The notes below the pieces were generated by a model. The model ran no database searches. It saw only the letters and a list, made by a program, of their open reading frames with translations, and was not told where the DNA came from. Source: Moniliophthora roreri (lineage: Eukaryota; Basidiomycota; Agaricomycetes; Agaricales; Marasmiaceae). From it: a stretch of DNA of 64,000 nt. Below are positions 46,674-58,991 of this stretch, in pieces. The first letter of the stretch is position 1. Every line of letters starts with the position of its first letter. Location of the stretch: the NCBI GenBank assembly GCA_001466705.2, contig LATX02000144.1:744001-808000 (forward strand). The letters are read 5' to 3'. Position numbers and translations under genes: made by a program.

Positions 46674-48394
46674 GGAGCTTATTCCTGTCAGAATTTGATC
46701 TCAGCCTTATTCATGTCCTAGGGAAATCACTCACACAAGCAGATGCGCTCTCATGACGAAGCAATGAATGGGAAGACGAAGACAACGATAACAAAAACGT
46801 TGTCATGTTACCGGAATAACTCTTTGTGAAAGGAATCAACTTGGAAATGAAAACCGAGATTATGGAACGATTGGGCCCAGACAACTTTCATAAGTTGGCC
46901 TTGGAGCAGTTACTCCACCAAGGCATGCCACCAATCAAGTCCGCCTTATTGGACTGGAAAATTGACGATGGCCTACTCTTCTTTAAGGAACGGGTTTATG
47001 TACCGAATAATACAGAACTCCGATGAAATGTCATGCAAGCAGTGCATGAAACCCCAGGAGTAGGACACCTGGGACAGTGGAACATGTTAGAACAAGTTCA
47101 ACGTGATTTCTGGTGGCCAGGAATGGCGAAGTTCATTAAGAGCTTTGTAGACGGTTGCGTACCATGCCAACAATCAAAGATTAACACACACCCAACAAAG
47201 ACCCCGCTCCAACCAATATGCCCAACTCTGAACTCCTTCCCCTTCCAAGTTTGTATGATGGATCTCATCACTGATCTACCAGAATGTGATGGGATGGATT
47301 CTATTCTTGTCATGGTGGACCACTCCTCTACAAAGAGGGTAGTTTTTACACCATGCATGAAGAAATTGGATGCCATGGAAATAGCAGAACTATTAATTCA
47401 GCATCTATACAGACGTTTCAGACTCCCAGACCATATTATATCTGATCAAGACCCCAGATTCACAGTGGAAGTATTCCAAGAAATGGGGAAACAACTGTCT
47501 ATCAAACATTCGATGAGCACTGCCTTTCATCCGCGGGTGGATGGAGAAACTGAATGAGTCAACCAAGAAATTGAAGTTTATCTTTGCATTTTCTGTTCAA
47601 AGGAACAAACGAAATGGAAAGAATACCTCTCTCTGGCTGAATTCATGCACAATAATCAAACTCATTCAGTACTCAAGAACTCCCCCTTTTTCATAATGAT
47701 AGGATACCACCCAAGAGCCTTCCCAACAGTGTTCGAATGAACTGACATCCTGTCAGTCAAAGAATGGCTTCGAGAACTAAAGAGAGTCAGAGAAGAAACA
47801 ACTAGCCTACTGGAGTTAGCACAACAAAAGATGTTATGAAGGGAAAAGCGGAAGTTAGAAACCTTTAATGTAGGACAGAAGGTGTGGTTAGAAGGGAAGA
47901 ACTTGGCCATAGGATACCCAACTAGGAAACTAGCCCCAAAAAGAGAAGGACTGTTCAAGATTCTTGAAACCCTGGGACCTGTCACATATCGATTGGATCT
48001 ACCGCATCAATGGAAAATTCACCCTGTTTTCCACGCAGCTCTTCTCACACTGTTTAAGGAAACAGAGGCCCACAGACCCAGTTTCATGGAACCACCCCTG
48101 GACTTAATAGAAGGATTTGAGGAGTACGAGATAGAAGTGATTGTGGGACATAGACTCAAGAAGTGACCCCGAGAATTCCTCATGTCATACACAGATTACG
48201 ACTCGTCTCATAATCAGTGGATCAAGACTGAAGGGATGGTCAATTGTCTAGACCTCTACAAAGACTACATAAAGAAACACAGACTGAAGCCAAAAGACCC
48301 CATTCCCACCATTGTCCAGTCATGCAAATGTCAAATGCAACTGCCTCCTCCTCTTCCTCTGCTGCTTCTGGCAGCCAGTTGTCTGGAATCCTGA
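46674..48394 (+). pseudogene. pol: Element B pol, 3' part: end of RNase H, integrase, chromodomain
   Basis: Resumes the frame of 37472-39329 after element C. RNase H tail (SEFDLSLIHVLG), integrase finger HLGQWN...CVPCQQ, catalytic Asp/Asp/Glu in [15 protein letters not shown] and VDGETE, then WLEGKNLAIGYPTRKLAPK and a chromodomain (YEIEVIVGH...[13 protein letters not shown]). Stops at about 46753, 46816, 47024, 47555, 47738, 47837 and 48164. The frame runs on past the expected end and overlaps ORF3 by about 60 bases. Confidence 0.88.
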
Positions 48395-49479
48395 GCCCAG
48401 TTCCTACTGTGTCTGGAGAAGGGCATTACAGCAAAAACATCACCTACCCACATGGTCTCCAGCCCAACCCTTACCAACTTCTCCACATCTTTAATTCTGA
48501 GCAGTACAACGACCAGATCTGAGCAGCTGCTAATAGCGACAACCAACTGGAACCCTGCGTCAAAAGCTTCCTTTTCCTCCAGTCCCAACAAAAGTTATTC
48601 GAAAAAATTGCTGAGAGCTGCAGCCTTGAAATCGCAAATCAGGTCATGTATGCCTGTAACTACCACATTGGGCTAGCAGGGCCTGTTACAGTACTGTCCT
48701 CATTTCCCTATCACCCACATTTGTCCATGCTGCCCCCCACAGATCCCAGAGCGTTGTCAGAGTACTCTGATCCCCTCTCCTTCAGTCTCCTCGACCATCT
48801 TGGATGACGAACAGATGGAAACAGATACCCCCACTCAACATCAACGACTCCAGAAGTCTTATCTCCCGCCTTACCTCTGAACCTCAAACTCTCAAGGGAC
48901 GACTTGCCACTGCTCCCCATGAGGCCACCAAGCCCACCGCCAATGACACTCTCATTTATCCTGACCCCACTCCCAATCCCAACATCAAACCTAAGATTGA
49001 ACAGACCGATAACACCCCCTCCTGAGGACCCACACCTCCAAGCACCACCGACCCCAGAAGTCTTCAGACACCTGAAGCCTCTGTTCCACCCTGAAGTCGA
49101 GGTCATGCCTGCAGTGGGCGGGGAGGTGTCGGTAGATGAGGACGAGGACGAAGAGAATCGAACCCCCTCAAACGACGACGTCCTACTGACAATGAACTTG
49201 AGGCCTCCAACTCTGCTCCCGACCCCAATGACCTTGCTCATCAACTGCGTCTCTGCCCTGTGTGCAGACTGGAACACCATTTCACCCAAAATTGCCCACA
49301 GTACATGTGTCACAGATGCTTCATGACTCAGCCTGGGCATATGTCTGGACACTGCCCTAACTAACAAAGGTCTCACCGCATTGCACGTAGAGGGTCTGGT
49401 TTGAGTCCAGACTCTATGTTGGATGATCACAATTATGATGATGAACCTTATGACAATCTCAGAGGAGAATGCTGAGGAA
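48328..49479 (+). pseudogene. Element B ORF3 relic with two zinc knuckles
   Basis: N-terminal part MSNATASSSSSAASG and LLHIFNSEQYNDQI align in layout with ORF3 of A and C (INSEDYDDQI). A Pro-rich middle crosses frames, showing small shifts and stops. The C-terminal part has CPVCRLEHHFTQNC (49254 onward) and CHRCFMTQPGHMSGHC, the same CX2CX4HX4C plus CX2CX6HX4C pair as in the other family. Decayed, but the conserved knuckles across two families indicate past selection. Confidence 0.7.
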
Positions 49480-49739
49480 TCGATTCATAACAGCGGTGGA
49501 GATGTGGATCTCCTGTTTGTAGGAGCAGATCCATGGAAGGTAGAGAGGTTCGAGAGACTGCTTTCAGTCAACGAACAGCAGGCCACTGGATGGCAACCCA
49601 CACAGGATGTACCAGCTACACCTATTCTTCAAGACGCCAATGAAATGCCTGACACCTCATACGATTACAATATGGAACTTTATGGAGATGGAGAGTCCTA
49701 GAATGGCAATACAGAGTTTTGCCCTTGACAGGGGGTTAA

Positions 49740-50179
49740 TGTTACATTTTTCTGACCCTGTTACATATGCTTCTCCTTCTGATCAGACCCATACACCTTT
49801 CCAGCCCCCTTTTTCCTTCTCATCTATGCTTCTTATCCCCTCGGACTTAGTACACCTTCCCTGCACCTCTTTTTCTTATCTTGTATAATGACTCATATCC
49901 TGACAGCGTCAGATATTTATTACTAGATCATCGTAACTATCGGACATACACGTAATGTAGTTTACATGAACAGTTGTAATGTATTTAAGTGCTCAAGCTA
50001 AGACTCTAAGTCTTCAGCTTGACCTGGTTAATCTTAACTTGTGTCACTGCCCATTGATTGAAAGGATCTCTGAACTTCAGCATCCACTGAACAAAATCTA
50101 ACTTGAACTTGAAGCTGCTTGCAAAGGGTTCTACCTTTTATAAGTGGTTAGTTGACATTGCTGTGCAAGTAACGTAACA
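49740..50179 (+). repeat. 3' LTR of element B (440 bp)
   Basis: Preceded by polypurine GGGGGTTAA and followed by the target repeat CTTTC. It differs from the 5' LTR at about 25 sites, many of them CA in one copy and TG in the other. Confidence 0.9.
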
Positions 50180-50272
50180 CTTTCAGTCATATCAATACAA
50201 TACAGGGTGGAATTCAACAAATCTACATATAGCCTTGTTGGACTTGTTTGAAGAAAGTCTGAGTTTCTGGAA

Positions 50273-52180
50273 CACCTGCAAAAAGTACATAGCATCCTAA
50301 TAGCATTGCAACAGAATTACATAGGTTACAATATACCATGATAATTTTAGGCAAATTTCAACCTCCTTGTAATATTTCAAAATATTTTAACCCCCTTACA
50401 ACCCTCTTACAACCACATTGTAACCACCCAGAAGGATAATTTGGCATCATAACCATATTACAACTGTATTACAACCCATCTGCAATCATTACAGCAAGTG
50501 ACAACTACATTAAAATCAATCCTACTAGTTATTACCAAATTACAAGTGCAAATCTGTGTAGAAAATCAAACAACAGCCCCAGTAGTTGCCAAGTGCTAAC
50601 CAAGCACTGGTCAAGGCATGAGACTTTGGTGACATCACATGCAGGGCAAAACTCAGGCTCAGTGATGCATTGGATGCCATTGAAGGGAATTGCAGTGACT
50701 TTAGGCTCCAATTCATGTAAGTTGTAAAGCTTGAATAGGAATCATATTGGACAGAGGAAAAATTAAGCAAAACAACCACAAAATGAGCTGGATGCAGCTC
50801 AGGTAATTTGGATGATGTTTGGAGCTGGGGCTGTGCAACCCAGAAAGTCTGACCAGAGCCAAAGCCATGTCATCATCAATTTCACTGGTCTAGCATCATC
50901 TTTAATGCTGTTGCCCACTGTCTCACCAACATCCTTGAATGACCAGCCCATGCTGGCCTGTGCACTTTCACATAAACTCTGACTACATTTCAAACTCAGC
51001 CCAATGCTCCTTTCTTCCCTTCCACCATCATCTCCACCTTTTCCCTCTGCATCCCTTCCCCTTTGCCAGCTCTCCCTCTCTTGTATGACTCTCTAGATGG
51101 ATCAATAGTGCCTTGCATAACTATCAGTGAGTCCTTTAAGGTTTTTCTTGTGTGTTCAGTGACCTGAATTGTATATTACAGCTCAACTCAATGATGTCAG
51201 TGCAAATCCATAGTACTATGTGTCAGACAAGTGGAATAGATAAAGAATAATGAAGGAGTTGTAAGGAAAGGGCTGGGAGAGTTAGAGCTGAGACAGACCT
51301 GTTGTAAGGTGCATATTATCCTCTCCCAGAGTCTTCTCAATACTTACTCCCCCTTCCAGTACCCTCCTCTGCATATTGAGAACCTTTCCTCACCCACAAG
51401 GCCTTCTCCCCCTATGAGGTATATACCACCTCTCACCTCCCACAACTCATAGTGGAACTGATCTCCAACACCCCCATGGTCGAGATAGCATCCAACATGA
51501 AGACAGGAACCCACCACGCATGTCTAGAGTTGACCTCAATCTTGACAGGTCTCACACCCCCCACCCCAAGAATATTGAGTCACTAAGTTGTAAGTTTGTT
51601 CTTGTCTAATATTTTATGCTGAATATTCACTTTGCACAGGTAGTTTGCTCTTAACAACTTTGTCACTCACTGGGTTTATATGCAGTGATCAATACTACCC
51701 AGTAAGTTCTCTACCCAGTCTTCATCTACAGAACCTGATCCCATTCAATATTGGCAGGCTTGAGAAGTGCACAGAAGCTGGGTTAGAGGGAGTGGGAGGT
51801 GGGTGGCATGGGCCATATGGTGCTTGTAGGGTACCTATGTAATATTCAATGTATTATAGTCATTTACTCAGAAATATAGTCTTTTGCATTCATTTTCCTG
51901 TTCAGAGTGATTGCTGAGTGGTTTTCTAGCCTACATGGATGGACCACTAGAGTTATAATGTGGTTGTAATGTCATCTTTAGGTTGTAATAGTGCTGCAAC
52001 CAATCACAATTATTATGAGGTCTGTAATTATTATGGTACATTATAACTACATTATAACTAGATTACAATTAAGTTATCATATTTGACTTGGCATATAACA
52101 GGGTTACTAATAATTATAGGACTTGTAATGCATTATGAGGGTTATAACCCTATTACAATGCTATGTACTTTTTGCAGGTG
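50273..52180. mobile_element. 1.9-kb inverted-repeat DNA element with subterminal TTACAAC repeats
   Basis: Perfect 23-bp inverted ends starting CACCTGCAAAAAGTACATAG, flanked by AA on both sides. Both subterminal regions (about 50340-50540 and 51950-52160) are filled with copies of TTACAAC or its complement, probably transposase-binding sites. The interior has short frames on both strands (for example minus-strand 50799-50993) but no recognisable transposase, so it is degraded or non-autonomous. The superfamily is unclear. Confidence 0.7.
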
Positions 52181-53058
52181 AACCTTTCTTTCACATTGCT
52201 TTCACAAATTGCTCACAATTGGAATTGCCAAAATACATTACCTGTTGCAGGACAGGGACCCAAGTGGAACACAGCCACTGGCACATTCCAGGATCCATTG
52301 TGCTGATTGTTCATTTACTTGGGTTTCTAGGAATAAAATGTGGAACTTTTGAGATGGGTACTTCAAACCTGAACCACCATCCCTCTTTCCTCTATTCTAG
52401 TCCTTGTTTCCCAGGCATTTCCCTCTACTTGACTAGGCACTACTCTCCAATGCAACTGCTACTCTGAGGTATGTTAATATGTTCACACAAGTTGTATGGA
52501 ACTGACAAATAATATCTATAGATGGCACCATTTGTTACTGTTGCTACCATCATTGAGAAAGTTTGTTGCAACCTTTAGTCTTTGGAGCCTCCCAGTATGT
52601 ACATATTTTCTTTATACCAGGTCATCTAGCTAATAATGTTTTCCAGAACGGTAGTGTTAAACCTCTCATATCATGCTCAGCAGATGTAGTATGTGTGGTA
52701 CATGTGCAAAATCCCTGCCCTTCACCTAATTCTAACAATTGTCTCTTCCCTAGCTACCATATAGCCTGGCACCTCTGAGCTTCAAGATGCAAGACTGAAT
52801 GGCACAAGTCACTGCCTAGATGTAGGATGGGTAGGATGGGCATAGCTCACTGTAATACTCATGTATATCATTGGTCATAGCTGGTAGTCTGTATTTTGTG
52901 TACTACTAATATAGTTTTTAATGCATCTATCACTACTACTGGTGTAGGATACATATCAGGGATGTACCTAACTGCATGGTTATCTGACAACATTGCACTA
53001 CCTCAATGACAACACTGTATAACACTGTATCATTCTGATATGAAATGGTCATCATATA
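52181..53058. other. AT-rich sequence without a recognised gene
   Basis: One plus-strand frame (52135-52467) gives AFTNCSQLELPKYITCC and further coding-like sequence, but it crosses the end of the neighbouring inverted-repeat element and matches nothing I know. The rest is unassigned. Confidence 0.35.
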
Positions 53059-56000
53059 GTGGTGACTGGCAATTGGCAGGGACCAAAGTGTGGGAACAAT
53101 AGCACTGCCACTCCCACATAGAGAGATGTGATGGTCTCCCCTTGTAGAGCTTCAACCACAGGTACTTTTCCCCTTGAATAGTGTCAAATCAAATGGAAAT
53201 ATAGCTGTATTTGTATTCTTGAGGGCAAAATTTTGACATGAAGTCACACTGAAGAACCGCATGAAAGATCTCTGGATTGCATCCTGGAATTTATACCTTT
53301 TAGGTCAAGAATACGTGTAAAATCACCTAAATTCATGATTCCATACAAAAAACTGCACAAAGAGGGAATGTGTCGCTCCAAATATGGTGCAAAATGAATC
53401 AGCGCATTTTTGTTACATAAGGCAGTCACATTGTGTGCGTCTTCCTCTGCCTCAACAAAAAATGGGTCGTACAGCAAAAAGTCTATGCTACAAAGGCACT
53501 TGAAAACGTTCTCCATGTCAGAAGACTCAAACAAAAAAATTAACTCAGCCAAAGGACACGTCAAACATGTCAAAAACTTCTAAAAACTCTAAAACACCTA
53601 TACCTCCCAATTCACCCACATCACACCTCTGGAAATCATATGACTCAATGGTCAAGTATAAGAATGACCTGCTAGCAAAAGGGAAGAATCTTAGAAGAGT
53701 TATAAAGTGGAGAAATAAGAAAATAGGTGAACTAGAGGTGAAGGTTGAGAAGGCAGAAGCATGGAGAGAGGAGGCGAACGGGGAGGCAGCAAAGGCCCAG
53801 TTTGCATTGGATTGTATTCGAGAGCAGATGTCAACTGTTCTGGATGAAAAGACACAATGGTTAGAGGAGAAGGGCAGGTTGAAGAAGGAGAAACATGCAC
53901 TTAACATGCGAGTTGCACATTTTGACATGCAGAAGGAGAAGGCAATTCAATTAGCGCTAGAAAAGGCGAAAGTCAATACCTGGGCTGTCAAAGAAAAGGA
54001 AGAAATCACTGAGTCATGTCGTATGTTGATACGGGACCTTGTCAGTGCTGAAGTTGGTGTTGAACACATACAAGAAGTCATTCAGATGGTTGCTAATGCA
54101 TTTGGTGTGGAGGTTGATGGGAGTTTCTGTGTTCGGTCTGTTGGAAGAATTGTCCTTGAGGGTGGAGTAGCAGGACAGGCTCAGATGGCAGAGAACATCA
54201 ATGACTGCACAGGTACATACCTACTATCTCATGTTGAGCAAAACCTAACCAAGAAACCAGGTCTTACGGTCAGTGGCGATGGTACAACTATCAAAAACAT
54301 TAATTTTGAGTCACATCACATGAACTTCAAGACGTCCGATGGCTCAGTGAAGCACTGTTTTGTCAGTATAACACCTGCTGTCAACCATACGGCTCAAACG
54401 CAGCTAGATGGCTGAAAAGAAGTTAGTGAAAACTTCGCCAAGGTGCATCGGGAGGTCTTTGAAGACCGAAAACCCACCTATAACAGTCGCAGTCTCTTCG
54501 CCAAGATGACAGGTGGCAATTCAGACCATTCTGAGGATCAAAAGAAGCTGTTTAAGCTTCTGAAGGCCTACAAGGAGAAAGTTGGGTACGAGCAGCAGGG
54601 GGAGAGTACATTACTCAATATGACACCAGAAGAAGCACTCCCACTCTTGATGGAGATTTACTGGGATGTGGTTGACAAGGCAGGAGGGTTTACGGCATGG
54701 CTGGGTCTCACCCACAATGAGCAGAAACTACAAAATGACAACATATACTTAGAGTTCTGTGAAAGGCTTGGAAAGGAAAGGTTTAATTTACTTTCTGAAA
54801 AGGAAAGGGCAGCTTCAAAGCTGTTCCTATGGGTTGGGTGTGGAATGCACAAGGAAATGAATGCATTCAAAGGAGCAGTTCAATCCATGGAGGAGTGGTG
54901 GAAGGAGAATGAGAGGGAGAAACCACCATGCAAGTTGATGAATCGGGACAATAGGGCAGCTGCAGAGTCAGGGTCATCTGAAGCCGCCACTCAGGCTGTG
55001 GCTGTATCGAAGGGTGGCGCTATAAAGCTGACAGAGTTAGCTGGTGCTGTATTCCATCACAAGGACAAGAAGAAGGGTCAGCAGGACACTGTGAAATACT
55101 TTGCACAACACGTACTTGGGATGCCTATTGTCTTCCCTGATACCAGCAATATCCAGTACCACTGTCACGGTGATGCCAGTTCAGAGCTCCTGGTGAACTA
55201 TGACTTCTACTTCATGCTGTTAGAAATGGTTCGGGACAAAAAAGGAGCAGGAACATTCACAAACCTCGAGCTAAACATGTATACTGGTCTTCAGGATACT
55301 CCAACTATCGAAGAATTGTGTGCTATATCTCTGTATTCACAATCAGTCACCCACCCTTATCTCCGCACAATTCAAGGACCTGAAGGGAACAAAACAAACG
55401 CACCAGATTTGGGTCCTTTGCACAACAGACTCATTTGATTCATTCAAAAAATCATAAATAATCCCAACATCCTTCTCTCCCCCACAGCATCCTTCGAGAC
55501 AGCTACATTTGATGGCAAGAATTGGCAGCGTCCTGAGGTCATTTATGCCATTCAAACACGACTGCCCAACTTACCTCATGTTCGACCATTGACCATCGCC
55601 TGTTTTCATGGTGCATTGACAACCTGGAAGAGATTCCTGGTAGAATTTGCCCCCGGAGGTGAAATTGACAAAGCCACAGCCAATGAACATGCCCATGCAC
55701 CTATACAGGCAACAAATGATGCAAATGAGGGCAGGCTAGGAGGAAAACATTGGGGGACTCACATTAGACCCAATATGACCCATCATCAGCACAATGCGCA
55801 AGCAACCTACAAGACAAATAGTGTTCATGAGTAGATTTCGAAAATGGACTACAAATCAAGGACTAACCTCAAGAAAGTTGCCTGTAAACAGGACTCATTG
55901 CAGTTGATGAAAAGGTTCTGTGAAAAACAGGCAGCGCACAATGCAAGGGTTGCTGGCAAAAATAAGGTTAGGTTGGCACTCTGCAAGGAAAGAGCTGAGA

Positions 56001-56525
56001 AGAGGGCTGCTGTAATTGCTTCCACAGTTGCCATTTCTGATGTCAACATTGTGGAATGCCTCAGAGTCAAGGAACTTGACATACAATTGAGGTGGCACCA
56101 TGCTCAGGGTAGTAAATTACCTGTTGGTATTGAGAAGAAGAACAGGCAGGAAAAGCAGACTGTATTGAAAGAATTGGTTCAGACATACCTAGCACATTCA
56201 CAGCCATCCCAGTCACAAGCAGATGTGGATATGGACAGTGTGGGAGAGTCTGAAAGTGAGGATTCCAGAGTAGAAGGGAGTAATGTGGAGATGTCAAGAG
56301 AAGATGAGTACTCGGAGACTTCTGATGAAGAATAAAGCATACAATCATATTCTATTGGCCTTACACTACCACTTACACAACCTAGAGCAACAGTATAGTA
56401 GAGGAAATACAGATAATCAAAGGGTATAGTTGAGATCAAGACGTGGACCATCGATTTGCACCGTCGTCACGGGTGATGGCTTAGTAAGCCTTCACATTCC
56501 CACCCAGCGAATTGCCAGTCACCAC
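53059..56525 (+). mobile_element. 3.47-kb DNA transposon candidate of an undescribed type
   Basis: 23-bp terminal inverted repeats (53059-53081 and 56503-56525) match at 21 of 23 positions, starting GTGGTGACTGGCAATT. A direct repeat ATATA lies just outside each end (53054-53058, 56526-56530). Between them is one long plus-strand reading frame (53567-56335) of a widespread Agaricomycete family. The ends do not match the CAGTG, CACTA or TA-flanked patterns of hAT, CMC or Tc1-type elements. Confidence 0.7.
53567..56335 (+). pseudogene. Transposase-like protein of uncharacterised Agaricomycete family (922 codons, three stops)
   Basis: A single intronless frame starting MSKTSKNSKTPIPPNS. A coiled-coil, Lys/Glu-rich N-terminal third (about residues 25-160) precedes the conserved core: TVSGDGTTIKNINFESHH, LFLWVGCGMHKEMNAFKG, LMNRDNRAA, FPDTSNIQYHCHGD, DLGPLHNRLI, FHGALTTWKRF, FAPGGEIDKAT and TNDANEGRLGG. 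It ends in an acidic Ser-rich tail. The invariant Asp in SGDGT, Asp in NRDN or PDTSN and Glu in DANEG could form a DDE-type catalytic triad; that is inference. Stops at 54413, 55436 and 55832 interrupt it (the first from Trp, the second probably from Arg). I recognise the family as a common hypothetical protein but know no function for it. Confidence 0.75.
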
Positions 56526-57672
56526 ATATAGAATCTAGAGAAGGTATTGTGACATGTGATCAGAAAGGTGTAGAGTTATCGTTTGCTCGCCTTACATGCC
56601 ATGAATCCTGATGCTTGACCCCCCATGCCATTCAACTGCCTTTTGCCTTACCATATGGCACAGAAAAGGTATGAAAGGTATGGGATTATAACAGAAGGCA
56701 GGACATTACACTGCCATGATGACAGTGAGTAGTAAGCATTTGGGTCTCGGCTTTGTTGATGTCTTTCATGGCAGTCCATTTACCGGGGTCCAATGTAGTC
56801 TTATTGCTGAATATGAAGGTTCAGCTGTATATGCTCACTTCTGATCGAGGCAATTTGTCAATAGATGTAAATACCCTTTTTTGGCTGAATTCATGTGCAT
56901 CTTTCCCACACAGAAGTCTTAGGGCTTTTTACAATAATATTCACTTCCTGTGTGGAACTCTTGGTTGTTGCTCTTTGTTCACCACCTTTTAGTGTTGATC
57001 CTCATTGTTCCTTCTCTAAGGTGATAAGCCATTTCATTGCTTCCCTCCCTGCACTGATGGCTACTTCACCAAATGCTCAGCTTCCTTTGACTGTCACATT
57101 GGTGACCATTCAGTTTGTAAACTTGCCTCTTGTGCACTCCAATCGGGATGTTGTATTCAGGGTGGACTTTATAGCCTTTGTTTGTGAGAATGGGGGTGAC
57201 AGCATTCTTTGGGGTTTATGTTCAATTGATGGTGTGTCAATAATTTTACATTTCATGCTGCTTTTTTAATGGGTTTAGGTGTGAATTTGATTGGCTTTTC
57301 ATGTTTGTTTGACACCAGATACTCTCAAACTTTTCTTTTCCAAGCCTCTAACAAATTCTGATAGAAAGCTTCAAAGAACAAATGCTCATGCTATCATCCT
57401 TCGAAATTGACTGAAACCAGCAGCATTACAAGCTGCAGAATAGCTCAAAACTGTCCTTGAGCCATTCTAGCCTTTCAACAACCTAAGTTTGAATATCCAC
57501 TCTCACCCAGGATCTTGATGAATCAACAGCACATGAGCAAGCAAAGAAAGCTGTCCATGCCTTTTACATGTTGGAGCCAGTCACTATGTTAATTTGTCTA
57601 AGATAAAACTAATGGAAAACTACCCAAAAGATAACCTCCAAAAGTCTAACTCAGGTTGTTGTGCAAGTGTGG
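56526..57672. other. AT-rich sequence, no gene recognised
   Basis: Only short frames. One of 124 codons (56895-57269) has hydrophobic stretches but no recognisable family. Confidence 0.35.
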
Positions 57673-58991
57673 ATCAATGTGATCAGAGTTACTGCACTTA
57701 GAATGCCAACAAAACTCTTAGCTATGTTAATTCTCTCTTATTGAAGGGTTCTACTTCAAAGTGTTCACCTCCAGAGGAGTATATATGGGTNAGTGAGGAA
57801 GCAAAACTGGAACAGCACACAAATCTATACACTAAACAAACTTGTCATGTATTCACAATCAGAGGAGGCAGAGTTACTTTAGTATATACAAATATCTAGC
57901 TGTCCTTATATACAGTCCATGTAATATATCTACAGAAAAATATAAATAATGTCCGATAATCCAGGAAATAATAAATGAGTGACTGAGATGCTAAAAGAGG
58001 GAATATTCAGATGTCACAGAGTCTGGCCACTAGGGTATCCAAACATATCTGCATGGGTATCTACGTCTCCAGGCGTTCAGGACTCTATAATTTGTATTTT
58101 TCTCTTTTCTAAGTCAGGTATCTATGAGCAGATGGTTGTATCTGTCCTGTTTCTTACAGCATTTCTCTTTTTCTAGCATCTGTACATTGACAGAGGTCTA
58201 GATGCCAAAGTTTCCAAGGTCAGAACTTGCTGTTACTGCTTCTATTTCCTTTTGTTACAATTTCTACTCTTAGATGCTCACATCCATCTTGATGCTCATA
58301 CTTGTACTTCTATTCCTTCTATTCACTGCCCATTTTATGCTTCTTNAAATAAGTGACTGAGATACTAAAAGAGGGAATATTCAGATGTCACAGAGTCTGG
58401 CCATTAGGGTATCTGACCATATCTGCATAGGTATCTGCTTTCCAGTGTTCTAAACTCTTAGATATTTGATTTTTCTCTTTTCTAGATGGGTCTGGATGGA
58501 TGGATGAGTCCATCTGTTCTGCATTCTCTTTTCCAGCATCTGCACAGCTGCCAATGTCTGGGTTTCAAAGCTTCCAAGGCTGGAACATACTGTTCCTGTT
58601 CCTGTCTCCTTTGATAATTTGTTCTTGATCTTATCTAGGACTTTGCATTCCTTGAATATCAATTATATGTCTTGTTGTATCTGTAGTCATATAGCTCTGA
58701 GGTTGTGTTGCCTCTTGTTAAGTAATTTCATCTATTTGTGCCACATTAGAACTCTTTATTAAGAGATCATTGGCTTTGATTCTGATCTGCAAATTGAATT
58801 CCAATGTCTGATCATTCTGATTGTTCCTTTCCAAGTCGTCCCTCTGTTCTGATGTCTTCTCTGAGTACCTCTNATCGATGTGATCAGAGTTACTGCACTT
58901 AGAATGCCAACAAAACTCTTAGCTAGGTTGATTCTCTCTTATTGAAGCAATCTACTTCAAAGTGTTCACCTCCAGAGGAGTATATATGGGT
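57673..58991. repeat. Diverged repeat fragments joined at single Ns
   Basis: 57673-57790 matches 58874-58991; 57792-58345 resembles 59390 onward; 58347-58872 resembles about 59563-60092. Ns at 57791, 58346 and 58873 mark the joins. The pieces are partial, diverged copies of the same unclassified repeat. No coding content was recognised. Confidence 0.7.

Larger units (their letters stand above)
35599..50179 (+). mobile_element. Chromovirus retrotransposon B (Ty3 type), interrupted by element C
   Basis: 440-bp LTRs at both ends and a perfect target duplication CTTTC (35594-35598 and 50180-50184). The order is LTR, primer site, gag, pol, ORF3, polypurine tract (GGGGGTTAA), LTR. Element C with its target repeat occupies 39330-46673 inside the RNase H region. 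Removing C restores the pol frame exactly (7344 bases, a multiple of three). Many stops make it defunct. It is a different family from A and C but has the same gene plan. Confidence 0.93.

Noticed and set aside
49740..50179. CRISPR-like or tandem regulatory repeats near the LTR ends
   Set aside because: The repeated sequences are LTRs in direct orientation with target duplications; no evenly spaced short repeats exist anywhere in the window.
53244..53573. 109-codon minus-strand frame at the left of the 53-kb transposon
   Set aside because: No recognisable domain; probably chance, although a small second protein of the element cannot be fully excluded.
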